From: Bog-756 sp963718405
GTDB taxonomy: Bacteria; Actinomycetota; Acidimicrobiia; Acidimicrobiales; RAAP-2
NCBI GenBank assembly: GCA_963718405.1
Contig: CAVQYZ010000005.1
Location: 496,001 to 560,000 of the forward strand
Reading direction: 5' to 3'
DNA: 64,000 nucleotides
Shown here: piece after piece, positions 27,425-36,485 of the stretch
Layout: every line of letters starts with the position of its first letter
Position numbering within the stretch: the first letter of the stretch is position 1
The notes under the pieces: generated by a model
What the model saw: only the letters and a program-made list of their open reading frames with translations
Database searches by the model: none
What the model was told of the DNA's origin: nothing
Program-made: the position numbers and the translations under genes

Positions 27425-27847
27425 ATGTGGACAGATGCCAAGGGTTCAACGGTGCTTCCCGTCCCCGAGTGCAGGCGACTACTGGCCCTTGCTGCGAAGG
27501 AGGGGAGGATCGGCCGCCTCGGGATAGCAACTGAACAGGCCCCGATGGTCATCCCCGTCAACTTCACCTTCCATGAAGGACTCGTCCTGGCTCGGGTAGG
27601 TGCCGGCTCCTTCTCGCAGGCGGCAGCCGGCCAGCTGGTGGCGTTCGAAGTGGACGAGGTAAGCGAAGGAACGGGAGTGGCGTGGAGTGTCCTCGTCCGC
27701 GGTATGGCAACCCTGGTCGATAACCCGACCGAGACCGAACTCGGCTGGGCAGCCGAGCCGCTCGTGCCGGAGCCGGGGGGCATGGTGCTGACCGTTCGCC
27801 AGGACAGAATTACCGGCCGCCGCTTCGGTGTTCGACCGGCAAGCTAG
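27425..27847 (+). CDS. Pyridoxamine 5'-phosphate oxidase-like flavin/F420-binding protein
   Basis: 140 residues with the split-barrel pattern: LLALAAKEGRIGRLGIATEQAPMVIPVNFTFHEGLVLARVG, then VAFEVDEVSEGTGVAWSVLVRGMA and RITGRRFG. The IPVNF and SVLVRG blocks are typical of the small PNPOx-like proteins found in DosR regulons. Such proteins bind FMN or F420 and may reduce quinones or sense redox; true PNP oxidase activity is unlikely. First of three such genes in the window. Confidence 0.8.
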   Translation: MWTDAKGSTVLPVPECRRLLALAAKEGRIGRLGIATEQAPMVIPVNFTFHEGLVLARVGAGSFSQAAAGQLVAFEVDEVSEGTGVAWSVLVRGMATLVDNPTETELGWAAEPLVPEPGGMVLTVRQDRITGRRFGVRPAS

Positions 27848-27950
27848 CGCTGCGTCAGTGATGGGACAAGAGGCCGAGGGTCCACTGCCGATCTTTGGGC
27901 TACCCCTCGGAGCCGCGCCCAATACTTTGATCCTCGGCTGTCAGACTTCC

Positions 27951-29045
27951 CTATCCGAGCATCATCCGGATGTGGCGGGCGATCTCAAGATCCTCTCGGG
28001 CATGGACCAACAGGACGGCCGGCGTGACTCCCTCCACAGATATCCGGCGATCGCCGGTCCCCGAATAGTTGCCCGCATCGTCCAGTCCGATCTGAAGAAA
28101 TCCGAGCCCGGCACAGACATCAGCCCGAAGGAGAGGGGTCGCTTCACCCGCTCCGCCCGTGAACACCAGTCCGTCGATCCCGCCCATGGCCGCGCTCATG
28201 GCGGCCACGCTGGTCTGAATGCGGTACACGTAGACCTCGTAGGCCAGCCGGGCGGCAGGGTCTCCGGCACCCATGGCAGCCAATACCTGCCGAAGATCAC
28301 CCGAAGTTTCCGAAAGGCCTCGCAGGCCGGATTCGTACTCCAATGCCGCTTGAATATCTTCTACCGACAGGCCTCCGTGTTGCTGGACCCACAGAATGAT
28401 GCCAGGGTCGACGCTGCCCGAGCGGGTTGCCATCACCAGACCCTCCAGAGGGGTGAACCCCATCGTGGTGTCGACCGACCGTCCGAAGGCCACTGCGGCC
28501 AACGACCCGCCGGCACCGAGATGGGCCGTAACCAGGCGCAATTGCTCGGCCGGCCGGCCCAGGAGTTCCCCTGCCCTCCGACTGGCCCTGGCGTGGCTGA
28601 GGCCGTGAAAGCCATAGCGCCGGATACCCCACCGATCACGCCACGACCGCGGTATTGCATACGTCGATGCTTTTGCCGGCATGGTGGCGTGGAAGGCTGT
28701 GTCGAAGCAGGCAATCTGGGGCAAGGCTGGCCTCAACGATCGCAAGGCGCTGATACCGGCGAGGCTCTGCGGATTGTGCAGGGGAGCCAAATCGGCAAGC
28801 GTCTCGAGTATCGCGTCAGTTCGGTCATCAAGCAGAACGGGATCGATGAACGAGGAGCCGCCATGGACCACACGATGGCCCGCCGCGCCGACCTCGGGAT
28901 TGCCTTCGAGGAATCCGCTCAGCACTCGTTCCAGTTCCGAAGGTTGCGGGCGCGAGAGAACACTCGAGGCGACGAGCTGATCTCTGTCGTCCAACAGACT
29001 CAACTTCAAGCTGCTGGATCCGGCGTTGACGACAAGGACGTGCAC
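27951..29045 (-). CDS. ackA: Acetate kinase
   Basis: 364 residues. ASKHA marks: VLVVNAGSSSLKLSLLD at the N-terminus, GHRVVHGGSSF, CFDTAFHATMPA, RRYGFHGLSHAR, VTAHLGAGGSL and VFTGGAGEATPLLR. It converts acetyl phosphate and ADP to acetate and ATP. Slightly shorter than the usual ~395 residues. It is divergent from phosphoketolase, which makes its substrate, so the two form one ATP-yielding route. Confidence 0.95.
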   Translation of the reverse strand: MHVLVVNAGSSSLKLSLLDDRDQLVASSVLSRPQPSELERVLSGFLEGNPEVGAAGHRVVHGGSSFIDPVLLDDRTDAILETLADLAPLHNPQSLAGISALRSLRPALPQIACFDTAFHATMPAKASTYAIPRSWRDRWGIRRYGFHGLSHARASRRAGELLGRPAEQLRLVTAHLGAGGSLAAVAFGRSVDTTMGFTPLEGLVMATRSGSVDPGIILWVQQHGGLSVEDIQAALEYESGLRGLSETSGDLRQVLAAMGAGDPAARLAYEVYVYRIQTSVAAMSAAMGGIDGLVFTGGAGEATPLLRADVCAGLGFLQIGLDDAGNYSGTGDRRISVEGVTPAVLLVHAREDLEIARHIRMMLG

Positions 29046-29137
29046 CTACCCACCTTGCCAGATGGAGCGCCCAGGCGGCGTCGTGTTGAGGACTGGCAGA
29101 TGGGGACAGAACTTTCGATCTATCGAAGGAGAGGCCG

Positions 29138-31528
29138 ATGACCGGCACCATGCGATCTACCGGACCCTTGGGTCAGGACGAGCTGCTCAAGCTCGACACC
29201 TATTTTCGCGCGGCCAACTATCTCACCGCCGGCCAGATCTATCTGATGGACAATGCGCTCTTACGCAGACCCCTCGTTCCTGAGGACATCAAGCCTCGAC
29301 TGCTCGGTCACTGGGGAACGAGTCCTGGTCTCAACTTCCTCTACGCCCACCTGAGTCGGTGCATCAAAGCGCGGGACCTCAATGCCATCTTCGTCTGCGG
29401 ACCCGGTCACGGTGGACCGGCGGTCGTGGCCAACACCTGGCTGGAGGGGACCTACAGCGAGCGCTTCCCTCACGTCGCGCGCAACGGTGAGGGTATGGCC
29501 AGGCTTTTCCGCCAGTTTTCATTCCCCGGTGGGATACCCAGCCACTGCAGTCCGGATACTCCAGGATCCATCCACGAGGGTGGCGAGCTGGGGTACGCAC
29601 TGAGCCATGCCTTTGGAGCCGCATTCGACAACCCCGACCTGGTGGTGGCCTGTGTCGTGGGCGACGGGGAGGCGGAGACGGGGCCCGCGGCTACGGGATG
29701 GCACTCGAACAAGTTCCTCGACCCCCGGCGCGATGGAGCGGTACTGCCAGTTCTCCATCTCAATGGATACAAAATTGCTGCGCCGACGGTACTGGCCCGA
29801 ATACCCACATCCGAACTCCTCTCTCTCTTCACCGGTCACGGATATCGTCCGGTGCTCATCGAGGGAGGTTTCGATGGGGAACCACCCTTGGATGTACACC
29901 GGCGTATGGCCTCAGCCCTCGATGGAGCGTTTGAGGACATTCGTGAGATCCAGGAGTCAGCCCGCTCCCATGGCGTGCGGTCCCGGCCGGTGTGGCCCAT
30001 GCTGATCTTGAAGACGCCAAAGGGCTGGACCGGTCCGAAAGTCGTTGACGGACTGCCGGTGGAGGGGACGTTTCGGTCCCACCAGCTCCCCTTGGCCGCG
30101 GTACGGACCAATCCCGAGCATCTGGCCCAGCTGGAGACATGGCTGCGCAGCTACCGGCCCGAGGAGCTCTTCGATGCGGACGGCCGGCCCGTCGAAACCA
30201 TTGGCGACCTGGCGCCTTCAGGTGAGCTACGAATGAGCGCCAATCCGCATGCCAATGGGGGGCTGCTCCTGTCGGACCTGGAGTTGCCCGATTTCTGCGA
30301 CTACGGAGTCGACGTAGCGAGCCCAGGGGCTGTCATCCGCGAGGCCACACGTGTACTCGGAGACTTCCTCCGGGACACGATCCGTGCCAACCCTTCGAAC
30401 TTTCGGCTATTCGGGCCTGACGAAACCTCCTCCAATCGACTTCAGGACGTGTTCGAGGTCACCGACCGGACTTGGGAGGCAGAGCTGCAACCTGGTGACG
30501 ACCACCTTTCCCCGGATGGCCGCGTGATGGAGACCTTGTCCGAGCACCAGTGCGAAGGCTGGTTAGAGGGGTATCTCCTCACCGGTCGTCATGGCCTGTT
30601 CAACTGTTACGAAGCATTCATCCACATCATCGACTCGATGTTCAACCAGCATGCGAAGTGGCTGAAAGTCAGCCGCGAGGTCCCTTGGCGCCGACCGGTG
30701 GCATCCCTGAACTACCTCCTTTCCAGCCACGTCTGGAGACAGGACAACAACGGCTTCTCGCATCAGGACCCCGGCTTCATCGACCACGTGGTCAACAAGA
30801 AGGCAGAAGTCGTCCGGGTCTACTTTCCTCCAGACACGAACTGCCTACTGTCTGTGGCCGACCACTGCCTGCGAAGCCGGAACTACATCAACGTCATCGT
30901 CGCCGGCAAACAGCCCCAGCACGACTGGCTCACCATGGACGAAGCGCTTGATCACTGCACCCGTGGATTGGGGATCTGGTCGTTCGCGTCCAACGACGGT
31001 GACTCGATGCCTGACGTGGTCATGGCCTGTTGTGGCGACATCCCGACTCTTGAGACGTTGGCCGCAGTTCAATTGCTGCGGCGACGTCTACCCGAGTTGG
31101 TCATTCGTGTGGTCAATGTCGTCGACCTGATGCGTCTGGAACCGGACACACAGCACCCTCATGGCCTGCCCGACCGTGAGTTCGACTCACTGTTTACCCC
31201 CGACCGCCCAGTGATCTTCGCCTATCACGGCTACCCGACGCTCATTCACAGGCTGACGTACAAGCGAACCAACCATAGCAACTTCCACGTCCATGGATAC
31301 CGGGAGGAGGGCACCACCACCACACCATTCGACATGGTGATGTTGAATGGACTTGACCGCTTTCGTCTGGTCATTGACGTGCTCGACCGTGTTCCAGACC
31401 TCGGGCCACGAACCGCAACCCTGCGCCAGGAGATGGTCGACGCCGGCCTGGACGCTCGACGATACGGCCGCGAACACGGTGAAGACCCACCGGAGATCGC
31501 CCAGTGGAGGTGGGGCGGACCGGAGTAA
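29138..31528 (+). CDS. xfp: Phosphoketolase (xylulose-5-P/fructose-6-P)
   Basis: 796 residues, full length. TPP-enzyme marks: HWGTSPGLNFLYAHL, CGPGHGGPAVVANTWLEGTYSE and VVGDGEAETGP for Mg-TPP; the XFP C-domain includes YHGYPTLIHRLTYKR. It splits xylulose-5-P or fructose-6-P with phosphate to acetyl phosphate plus a sugar phosphate, without oxygen and without NAD. Good ribosome site CGAAGGAGAGG. The 92-base gap to the divergent ackA holds only a half-site TGGGGAC (29101-29107). Confidence 0.97.
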   Translation: MTGTMRSTGPLGQDELLKLDTYFRAANYLTAGQIYLMDNALLRRPLVPEDIKPRLLGHWGTSPGLNFLYAHLSRCIKARDLNAIFVCGPGHGGPAVVANTWLEGTYSERFPHVARNGEGMARLFRQFSFPGGIPSHCSPDTPGSIHEGGELGYALSHAFGAAFDNPDLVVACVVGDGEAETGPAATGWHSNKFLDPRRDGAVLPVLHLNGYKIAAPTVLARIPTSELLSLFTGHGYRPVLIEGGFDGEPPLDVHRRMASALDGAFEDIREIQESARSHGVRSRPVWPMLILKTPKGWTGPKVVDGLPVEGTFRSHQLPLAAVRTNPEHLAQLETWLRSYRPEELFDADGRPVETIGDLAPSGELRMSANPHANGGLLLSDLELPDFCDYGVDVASPGAVIREATRVLGDFLRDTIRANPSNFRLFGPDETSSNRLQDVFEVTDRTWEAELQPGDDHLSPDGRVMETLSEHQCEGWLEGYLLTGRHGLFNCYEAFIHIIDSMFNQHAKWLKVSREVPWRRPVASLNYLLSSHVWRQDNNGFSHQDPGFIDHVVNKKAEVVRVYFPPDTNCLLSVADHCLRSRNYINVIVAGKQPQHDWLTMDEALDHCTRGLGIWSFASNDGDSMPDVVMACCGDIPTLETLAAVQLLRRRLPELVIRVVNVVDLMRLEPDTQHPHGLPDREFDSLFTPDRPVIFAYHGYPTLIHRLTYKRTNHSNFHVHGYREEGTTTTPFDMVMLNGLDRFRLVIDVLDRVPDLGPRTATLRQEMVDAGLDARRYGREHGEDPPEIAQWRWGGPE

Positions 31529-31579
31529 CTCGTACACCAGTCCGCGTCGCTCCAGTGCGTTCAGAGCGGGTAGCCGCGA

Positions 31580-32212
31580 TCACGGTGAATCAGTGTGGCC
31601 CTTTCGAGCGCCGCCGCGACCCATATGGCGACCGGCATACGCTAACCGAAAAGCGTCGTCGGGTTGGATGGGAAAACGCACGCTCACCGTTCCGTAGCTG
31701 GTTGATGAAGTCACATGAAATCCGGACCTCATGAATACCTCGAGCATCTCACGGTTCTCCGACAGGGTCTCAGCGACGAAGGCCGTGATTCCCCTCTTCC
31801 AAGCCGCGCCAGCCAATCGTTCGAGCAGAATTGTCCCGATCCCCTGATGTTGGAAGTCGTCAGCAACGATAAACGCCACCTCGGCATCGCCTGTCCCGGG
31901 GATTCTCTCGTAGCGGCCGACGGCGACCAGTCGGTCACCGTGCTCGGCCACCAGGGCCAAGCGGTCCACATAGTCGACATGCGTGAACTTATCCGTCTCA
32001 GCAGGTGACAACTTCGGATGGGCGAAGAAAAACCGCCGGTACACCGATTGGGGCGACAAATGCTCGTGGAATTCGCTCAAGGGGGAATCGTCGTCGGGGC
32101 GAATGGGACGCAGGCGGACGGTGACCCCGGTTGTTGTCTCAACGTCATCCACCAGTTCAGATGGATAGCCGCTGATCCCTTCAGCTTCCCCGGGATCCCC
32201 TTTGTCAGGCAT
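31580..32212 (-). CDS. GNAT N-acetyltransferase (lysine acetyltransferase-like)
   Basis: 210 residues. TVRLRPIRPDDDSPLSEFHEHLSPQSVYRRFFF is the N-terminus seen in the acetyltransferase domain of bacterial Pat proteins. The acetyl-CoA loop is VADDFQHQGIGTILLERL (QxxGxG/A) and the C-part has ENREMLEVFMRSGFHV. Pat-type enzymes acetylate acyl-CoA synthetases. No cyclic-nucleotide domain is present, unlike mycobacterial Pat. The gene overlaps the upstream HTH-PNPOx gene by eight bases, so it belongs to the Usp operon. Confidence 0.85.
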   Translation of the reverse strand: MPDKGDPGEAEGISGYPSELVDDVETTTGVTVRLRPIRPDDDSPLSEFHEHLSPQSVYRRFFFAHPKLSPAETDKFTHVDYVDRLALVAEHGDRLVAVGRYERIPGTGDAEVAFIVADDFQHQGIGTILLERLAGAAWKRGITAFVAETLSENREMLEVFMRSGFHVTSSTSYGTVSVRFPIQPDDAFRLAYAGRHMGRGGARKGHTDSP

Positions 32213-32862
32213 CCCCGAATTGCTTTCTGATTCGGCGCCCGGTGATCTTCCGGGGGACTATCCGAACGTAGGTCTCCCGCTCTCCCCCCGCCCAAGGGGT
32301 GATGGAAAGCGAGTGGGCACTCTCCAGCTCACCCGGCTCTTCGATCACATGGCTCTTGCCCATGAGCAAGACGCTCCAACCCTCCGTAAGTGCATCGTCG
32401 AGATGGTCGACTTCAAACGAGACCTCTCCCGTGGCGATGCTTTCCAAAAACGTGGCCGCAGGCTCCGTACGAAAGACGACATCACCCTCAAGGACGCGGA
32501 AAATTCACGGGAAGTGCTGTCGGCCCGCGCCGGCCCGAAAAGACCAATCGACCTATCCCCCCTGCGGCAATCAGCGCCTCACAGTCGTCAACGCTCAGAA
32601 CCTGGATTACCGGACGGTCGGACGGTTCGGCCCGGCCCGGCGGGGATTCCATTCCGCCGCCGGTGATGGCATCCACTGGCATCTCGAGCGCGGCAGCCAA
32701 CCTCCACGTTGCCCCGGGAGATGGCTGCGACGATGGGCTCGACTCGACAACGCGGACGTAGGTCGCGCTCATTCCGGCCCGAGTGGCCACCTCCTCAACG
32801 GTCAAGCCGAGTTGGCGGCGACGCTCTGCGACCCGTCGTCCGAGATCACCACCTGCACTCAT
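32205..32862 (-). pseudogene. HTH-PNPOx fusion protein, one-base frameshift
   Basis: From ATG 32862 an XRE-type HTH comes first (DLGRRVAERRRQLGLTVEEVATRAGMSATYVRVVE), then a linker and a PNPOx-like split barrel starting at SVDDCEALIAAGGIGRLVF. The frame breaks at about 32505-32515 right after ALPVNF; the rest (VLEGDVVFRTEP, VSFEVDHLDDALTEGWSVLLMGKSHV) continues in another frame to 32205. The length is a multiple of three plus one. The fusion suggests a redox- or flavin-responsive regulator. Third gene of the small-Usp-HTH/PNPOx-GNAT operon. Confidence 0.75.
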
Positions 32863-32953
32863 CTTCCATTCCTTTCGATCCTGCCTGCGATCAGACCGTG
32901 AGTCCTGTCGGACCGGTACGCGGTCGAAAGCACAGGGCAAACCATGACCACGG

Positions 32954-33907
32954 TTACCGCACGCTCTGCTCCACGGGTGCCGCTTCATTGAACGTATTTC
33001 CCTGCTCGTCGGCGACCGGTGGGCGGGCAATGATCACCACGCACTTGGCATGGCGTGCACACTGATGGGCGACTGATCCAACCAACGCGTCGCTGAAGCG
33101 AGCATGGCCCCGGAATCCGACTACGAGGACATCGGCATGTTCCGATGCATCGAGGAGGGCAGGGACAGTCGCCTCAAACCGCCCGATCACCTGGAAGGGA
33201 ACCTCGGGGGACCACCTTTTTGCGCACTCGGTGGCGGCATCGGCAATTTCTTCGGCGAATATCTGAAACCCGTCCCGAGGGCCCGGGATGAACGTACCAA
33301 TAGGCGGGTACTGCCATGCGTAGACGGCCTCGACTGAGGCGTCCCGGATCTCTGCCTCCTGAAGCGCCCACCGCAGAGCTCGCGTGGAGCCGAGTGAGCC
33401 GTCGATGCCGACGACGATCCGCGACTCCACCGCACGTAGCGGCAGCATGTCCGGGTCGCCATGTACGACAGCCACCGGGCAATGCGCATATTGGATGCAT
33501 TGATCACTGACCGACCCCAAGACCAGCTCTTTGAATCCACCTTTGCCGCGGGCACCGACGACCAGGAGATCAGCGGACCTACTGGCGACGGTGAGCGTCA
33601 TTGACGGCGGCCACTCGGCAATCTCGCTGTGAACCAGCAGACCAGGATGCCGGGTCGCTATCAGCCCAACCGCGTCGTCCACGATGGCCTGCCCTGGTGA
33701 GAGATCTCCCGAGCCGGACTCGTACCACTCTGGAACATGCTCCGGATCGCTGATTTGGGCGAACAGGATTCTCAGAGTCACATTTCGGTGCTTCGCCTCA
33801 TCCGAAGCCCATTTCAACGCAAAACGGGAGTGCTCGGATCCGTCGATGCCCACCACGACCTCGCCCATGTCGCTCTCGTTCTGGACCCGGTCGTCATCGC
33901 TTGGCAT
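32954..33907 (-). CDS. Tandem universal stress protein
   Basis: 317 residues with two UspA domains. Domain 1: VVVGIDGSEHSRFALKWASDEA with ATP loop VVGARGKGGFKELVLGSVSDQC. Domain 2: IVVGIDGSLGSTRALRWALQEA with VVGFRGHARFSDALVGSVAHQC. The G-2x-G-9x-G(S) ATP motif is complete in domain 1. Two-domain Usp proteins of this size are hallmark DosR-regulon members in mycobacteria (inference by type). Second gene of the operon led by the box at 34161. Confidence 0.93.
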   Translation of the reverse strand: MPSDDDRVQNESDMGEVVVGIDGSEHSRFALKWASDEAKHRNVTLRILFAQISDPEHVPEWYESGSGDLSPGQAIVDDAVGLIATRHPGLLVHSEIAEWPPSMTLTVASRSADLLVVGARGKGGFKELVLGSVSDQCIQYAHCPVAVVHGDPDMLPLRAVESRIVVGIDGSLGSTRALRWALQEAEIRDASVEAVYAWQYPPIGTFIPGPRDGFQIFAEEIADAATECAKRWSPEVPFQVIGRFEATVPALLDASEHADVLVVGFRGHARFSDALVGSVAHQCARHAKCVVIIARPPVADEQGNTFNEAAPVEQSVR

Positions 33908-33933
33908 GGCTCTCCCTCTCGGTGGATTCGGGA

Positions 33934-34089
33934 CTAGCGAGGCTCGACGAATACGATCTGGTGACTACGCACCAGGTCCAGTTCGTAGGCGGTGACCGCT
34001 GTGTCCTCAAGGAAGAAGGGATGTAGTGCAAGGGTGCTTGAGCGTCGGGCCGCCGAGCTCTGTCGGTGATGGTTGTTCGAACTCGTCAT
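33934..34089 (-). CDS. 51-residue protein opening the Usp operon
   Basis: ATG 34089 follows a very strong ribosome site (AGGGAGGAAGCC) and ends 26 bases before the Usp start. The N-terminus is basic and Ser-rich (SSNNHHRQSSAARRSS); the C-terminus reads PFFLEDTAVTAYELDLVRSHQIVFV. No family recognised. Translation signals and the box 71 bases upstream support it as real; it might also act as a leader peptide. Confidence 0.55.
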   Translation of the reverse strand: MTSSNNHHRQSSAARRSSTLALHPFFLEDTAVTAYELDLVRSHQIVFVEPR

Positions 34090-34160
34090 GGCTTCCTCCC
34101 TTTGCCGGGCGACGTCGGTGCCGCTACAACCATTGGACCCGGTTTCACGCCGGAGGTGTA

Positions 34161-34174
34161 GGGCCGAAGGTCCC
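34161..34174 (-). promoter_or_regulatory. DosR/DevR-like box of the Usp operon
   Basis: Plus strand GGGCCGAAGGTCCC, the best match to the shared pattern, 71 bases before ATG 34089. Confidence 0.65.
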
Positions 34175-34396
34175 CCCTTTGATATTTGGCCGAGCCCATT
34201 CAGGGTCTGGGCGGCCAAATGCCAGCTCAGGAGCAGGGCTAGGTCCCATGGATAGGGCTGTGCTCGAGTTCGGGGAGCCTCTATCGGAGACGTTCCGAGG
34301 GTCCGCCACTCAAAACAAGAGACGGCGCGGCTAGCGGAATCCGATCTGGGCCGGGGTCAGGCGGTCAATGCTCCGAAGGACCGAGGATTCGGATCG

Positions 34397-35068
34397 TCAG
34401 GTTCCTGTGGCGTCCGTTCGACGCACCTGGGCAGCCCGTTCGTTGATCCGTGTGGCGTAGCTGGCAGCTTGAGTACGACGCTCCATGCCCAACTTGGCCA
34501 AAAGGTTCGACACATAGTTCTTAACTGTCTTCTCCGCCAAGAATAGTGAGCCAGCGATCTGCCGATTGGTCTGTCCCTCGGCGACAAGGTCAAGAATCCT
34601 CCGCTCTTGGGGAGTGAGCTTGGTCAGGAGCACGTCTTCCTCGGAACCCTCACGAAGTCGCTCGATTGCTCGGTCGCTGAGTTTCGGGTCGAGCAGAGAC
34701 TGGCCATCGGCTACCCGCCGAACGTCGTCCACCAGGCTCGATGCACCTACCTGTTTGAGCACGTAACCGGAGGCACCGGCCAAGGTGGCAGCCAGAATGC
34801 CTCATCGTCGGCGTAGGACGTGAGCATCAGGCAAGCGATCTCCGGCGACTTCGAACGAATCTCACGGCAGACCTCGATCCCGCTGCCGTCGGGCAGTCGC
34901 ACATCAAGTAGGGCCACGTCGAGGGCGGGTGGGTGGGATCCGATCGAGTGCCTCAGCCGCAGTCCCTGCCTCGCCGACTACCACAAAGTCATCGGCGGCT
35001 TCGAACAGCGAACGCAGCCCAGTGCGAACGATCTCATGATCATCGAGAAGAAAGACTCTGATGCTCAA
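34397..35068 (-). pseudogene. devR: NarL/DevR-type response regulator, two compensating frameshifts
   Basis: Start TTG 35068 (GAGGAG five bases before; GTG 35074 possible). Receiver: IRVFLLDDHEIVRTGLRSLFEAADDFVVVGEAGTAAEALDR, with the acidic DD pair and the phospho-Asp in LLDVRLPDGSGIEVC. LuxR-type HTH: LTPQERRILDLVAEGQTNRQIAGSLFLAEKTVKNYVSNLLAKLGMERR, as in DevR/DosR. The middle (about 34795-34920, including the phospho-Asp) reads in a different frame, while both ends share one frame, so two opposite one-base indels would restore about 223 residues. Divergent from the sensor kinase. Probable regulator of the boxes in this window. Confidence 0.75.
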
Positions 35069-35089
35069 TTCCACTCCTCGACGCGGCCC

Positions 35090-35103
35090 TGGCCAACGGT
35101 CTC
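35090..35103. promoter_or_regulatory. Degenerate DosR-like box between devR and devS
   Basis: TGGCCAACGGTCTC on the plus strand, 21 bases from the devR-like start and 79 from the devS-like start. It fits the shared pattern except at the outer bases; would imply self-regulation. Confidence 0.35.
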
Positions 35104-35182
35104 GAACTAGCTGGCCGATAGCGTCGTAGGCTAAGTCACCACCGTAGCAGACAGGTACCTGGTCGAGGTCATCGGAGGCCTC

Positions 35183-36336
35183 ATGCCGTACCACTCGATA
35201 GACGATCCAGTCAAGCTTCGCCGGGTGCTCGAGGCCACCCTGCTGCTTGAGGCCGACCTCGACCTGCCAACCTTGCTTCGTCATATCGTCGACGAGGCCT
35301 GTTCGATGACCAATGCCCGCTACGGTGCCCTCGGCGTGCTCAACGAGGAAGGGACCGCCCTCTCCGAGTTCATCACCGTCGGACTCGATCCAGACGAGGA
35401 GAGAGCGGATCGGCGCCCGTCCCACCGGTCGAGGGCGTACTGGGACTCCTGATTTCCGATCCCAAGCCAAAGCGACTGGCTCTGCTGAGCTCCGACCCCG
35501 CGAGCTTCGGCTTTCCGCCCAATCACCCCCCGATGACCTCGTTCCTCGGGGTGCCGATCAAGGTGCGGGACGAGGTCTACGGGAATCTCTACCTCACCGA
35601 CAAGATCGGCTGGTCCGAGTTCACTTCCGACGATGAGGCATTGATCGGTGCTCTCGCCGTCGCTGCCGGTATCGCCATCGAGAACGCTCGGTTGCACTCG
35701 CGGGTCCAAGTAGGCCGCGGTCTACGAGGAGCGGGATCGCCTGGCCAGAGATCTGCACGACACGGTCATCCAGAGGCTCTTCGCCATCGGCCTGTCCCTC
35801 CAGAGCTTGGCCGGCAATCCCTCGGCTTCGGGCATCTCGGATCGGTCTGAAAAGGACGATCTCCGACGTCGATGAAACCATCCGCCAGGTCCGGACCAGC
35901 ATCTTCGAACTCGGATCGGACGGACTCGAACCGGGGAGTTCGAGAGAACGTCCTCAGCCTTTTAGAGGAGCTGAGGCCGGTCGTCGGGTTCGGGGTCTCT
36001 GCTTCTTTCGAGGGCCCGGTTGATACCGCCGTTCCCGACACCGTCTGTGAGCACCTCCTGGCCACCATCCGAGAGGCGATCACCAATGTCGGACGGCATG
36101 CCCAGGCCACCCGTGCCACTGTCACCTCAGCGTGAGCACGGCCAGTGCCAATTGCGGGTCATCGACGATGGTTGCGGCATAGCCCGGTCCGCAATCGGAA
36201 ACGGGCGGACTCGGACTGGGCAACCTCCGACGGCGGGCCGAGAAACTCCACGGGACCTTCGACATCGAAAGCCCTGAGGAGCGGTGGAACCATACTGACC
36301 TGGCAGGTTCCCTCTCGCCGAGTAGTCGCCGGCTGA
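35183..36336 (+). pseudogene. devS: GAF-HisKA_3 sensor kinase (DevS/DosT-like), multiply frameshifted
   Basis: Pieces in order: GAF start (LEADLDLPTLLRHIVDEACSM, NARYGALGVL), GVLGLLISDPKPKRLALLSSDP, MTSFLGVPIKVRDEVYGNLYLTDK, H-box RDLHDTVIQRLFAIGLSLQ, N-box EAITNVGRHAQATRATVT, G-boxes VIDDGCGIA and GGLGLGNLRRRAEKLHGTF, and end GGTILTWQVPS. Family: redox/O2/NO sensor kinases that phosphorylate DevR. Frame changes fall near 35415, 35705, 35850, 36130, 36200 and 36285, far more than elsewhere. Only one GAF domain is present; mycobacterial DevS has two. Confidence 0.75.
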
Positions 36337-36389
36337 GTCCACCGCTGCGAGGCATCGAGCCAGCCAGATCACCTCTGACATTCCGTTAT

Positions 36390-36404
36390 AGGACTTTCTC
36401 CCCT
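36390..36404 (+). promoter_or_regulatory. Possible DosR-like box of the arc operon
   Basis: AGGACTTTCTCCCCT, 81 bases before ATG 36486. GGAC and CCCCT half sites with a TTT centre fit the pattern; the inner G is replaced. Distance equals that of the box at 21211. Confidence 0.4.
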
Positions 36405-36485
36405 ACTGCGGGTTCTTCTCTTTCCTTACCGTGCAGGTAGACGGTAACCGCGGAGTCGATCGGACTCCCACGGAAAGGAGTCCCG

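Noticed and set aside
29101..29107. TGGGGAC before phosphoketolase as a box
   Set aside because: Only one half site; the expected second half is absent.
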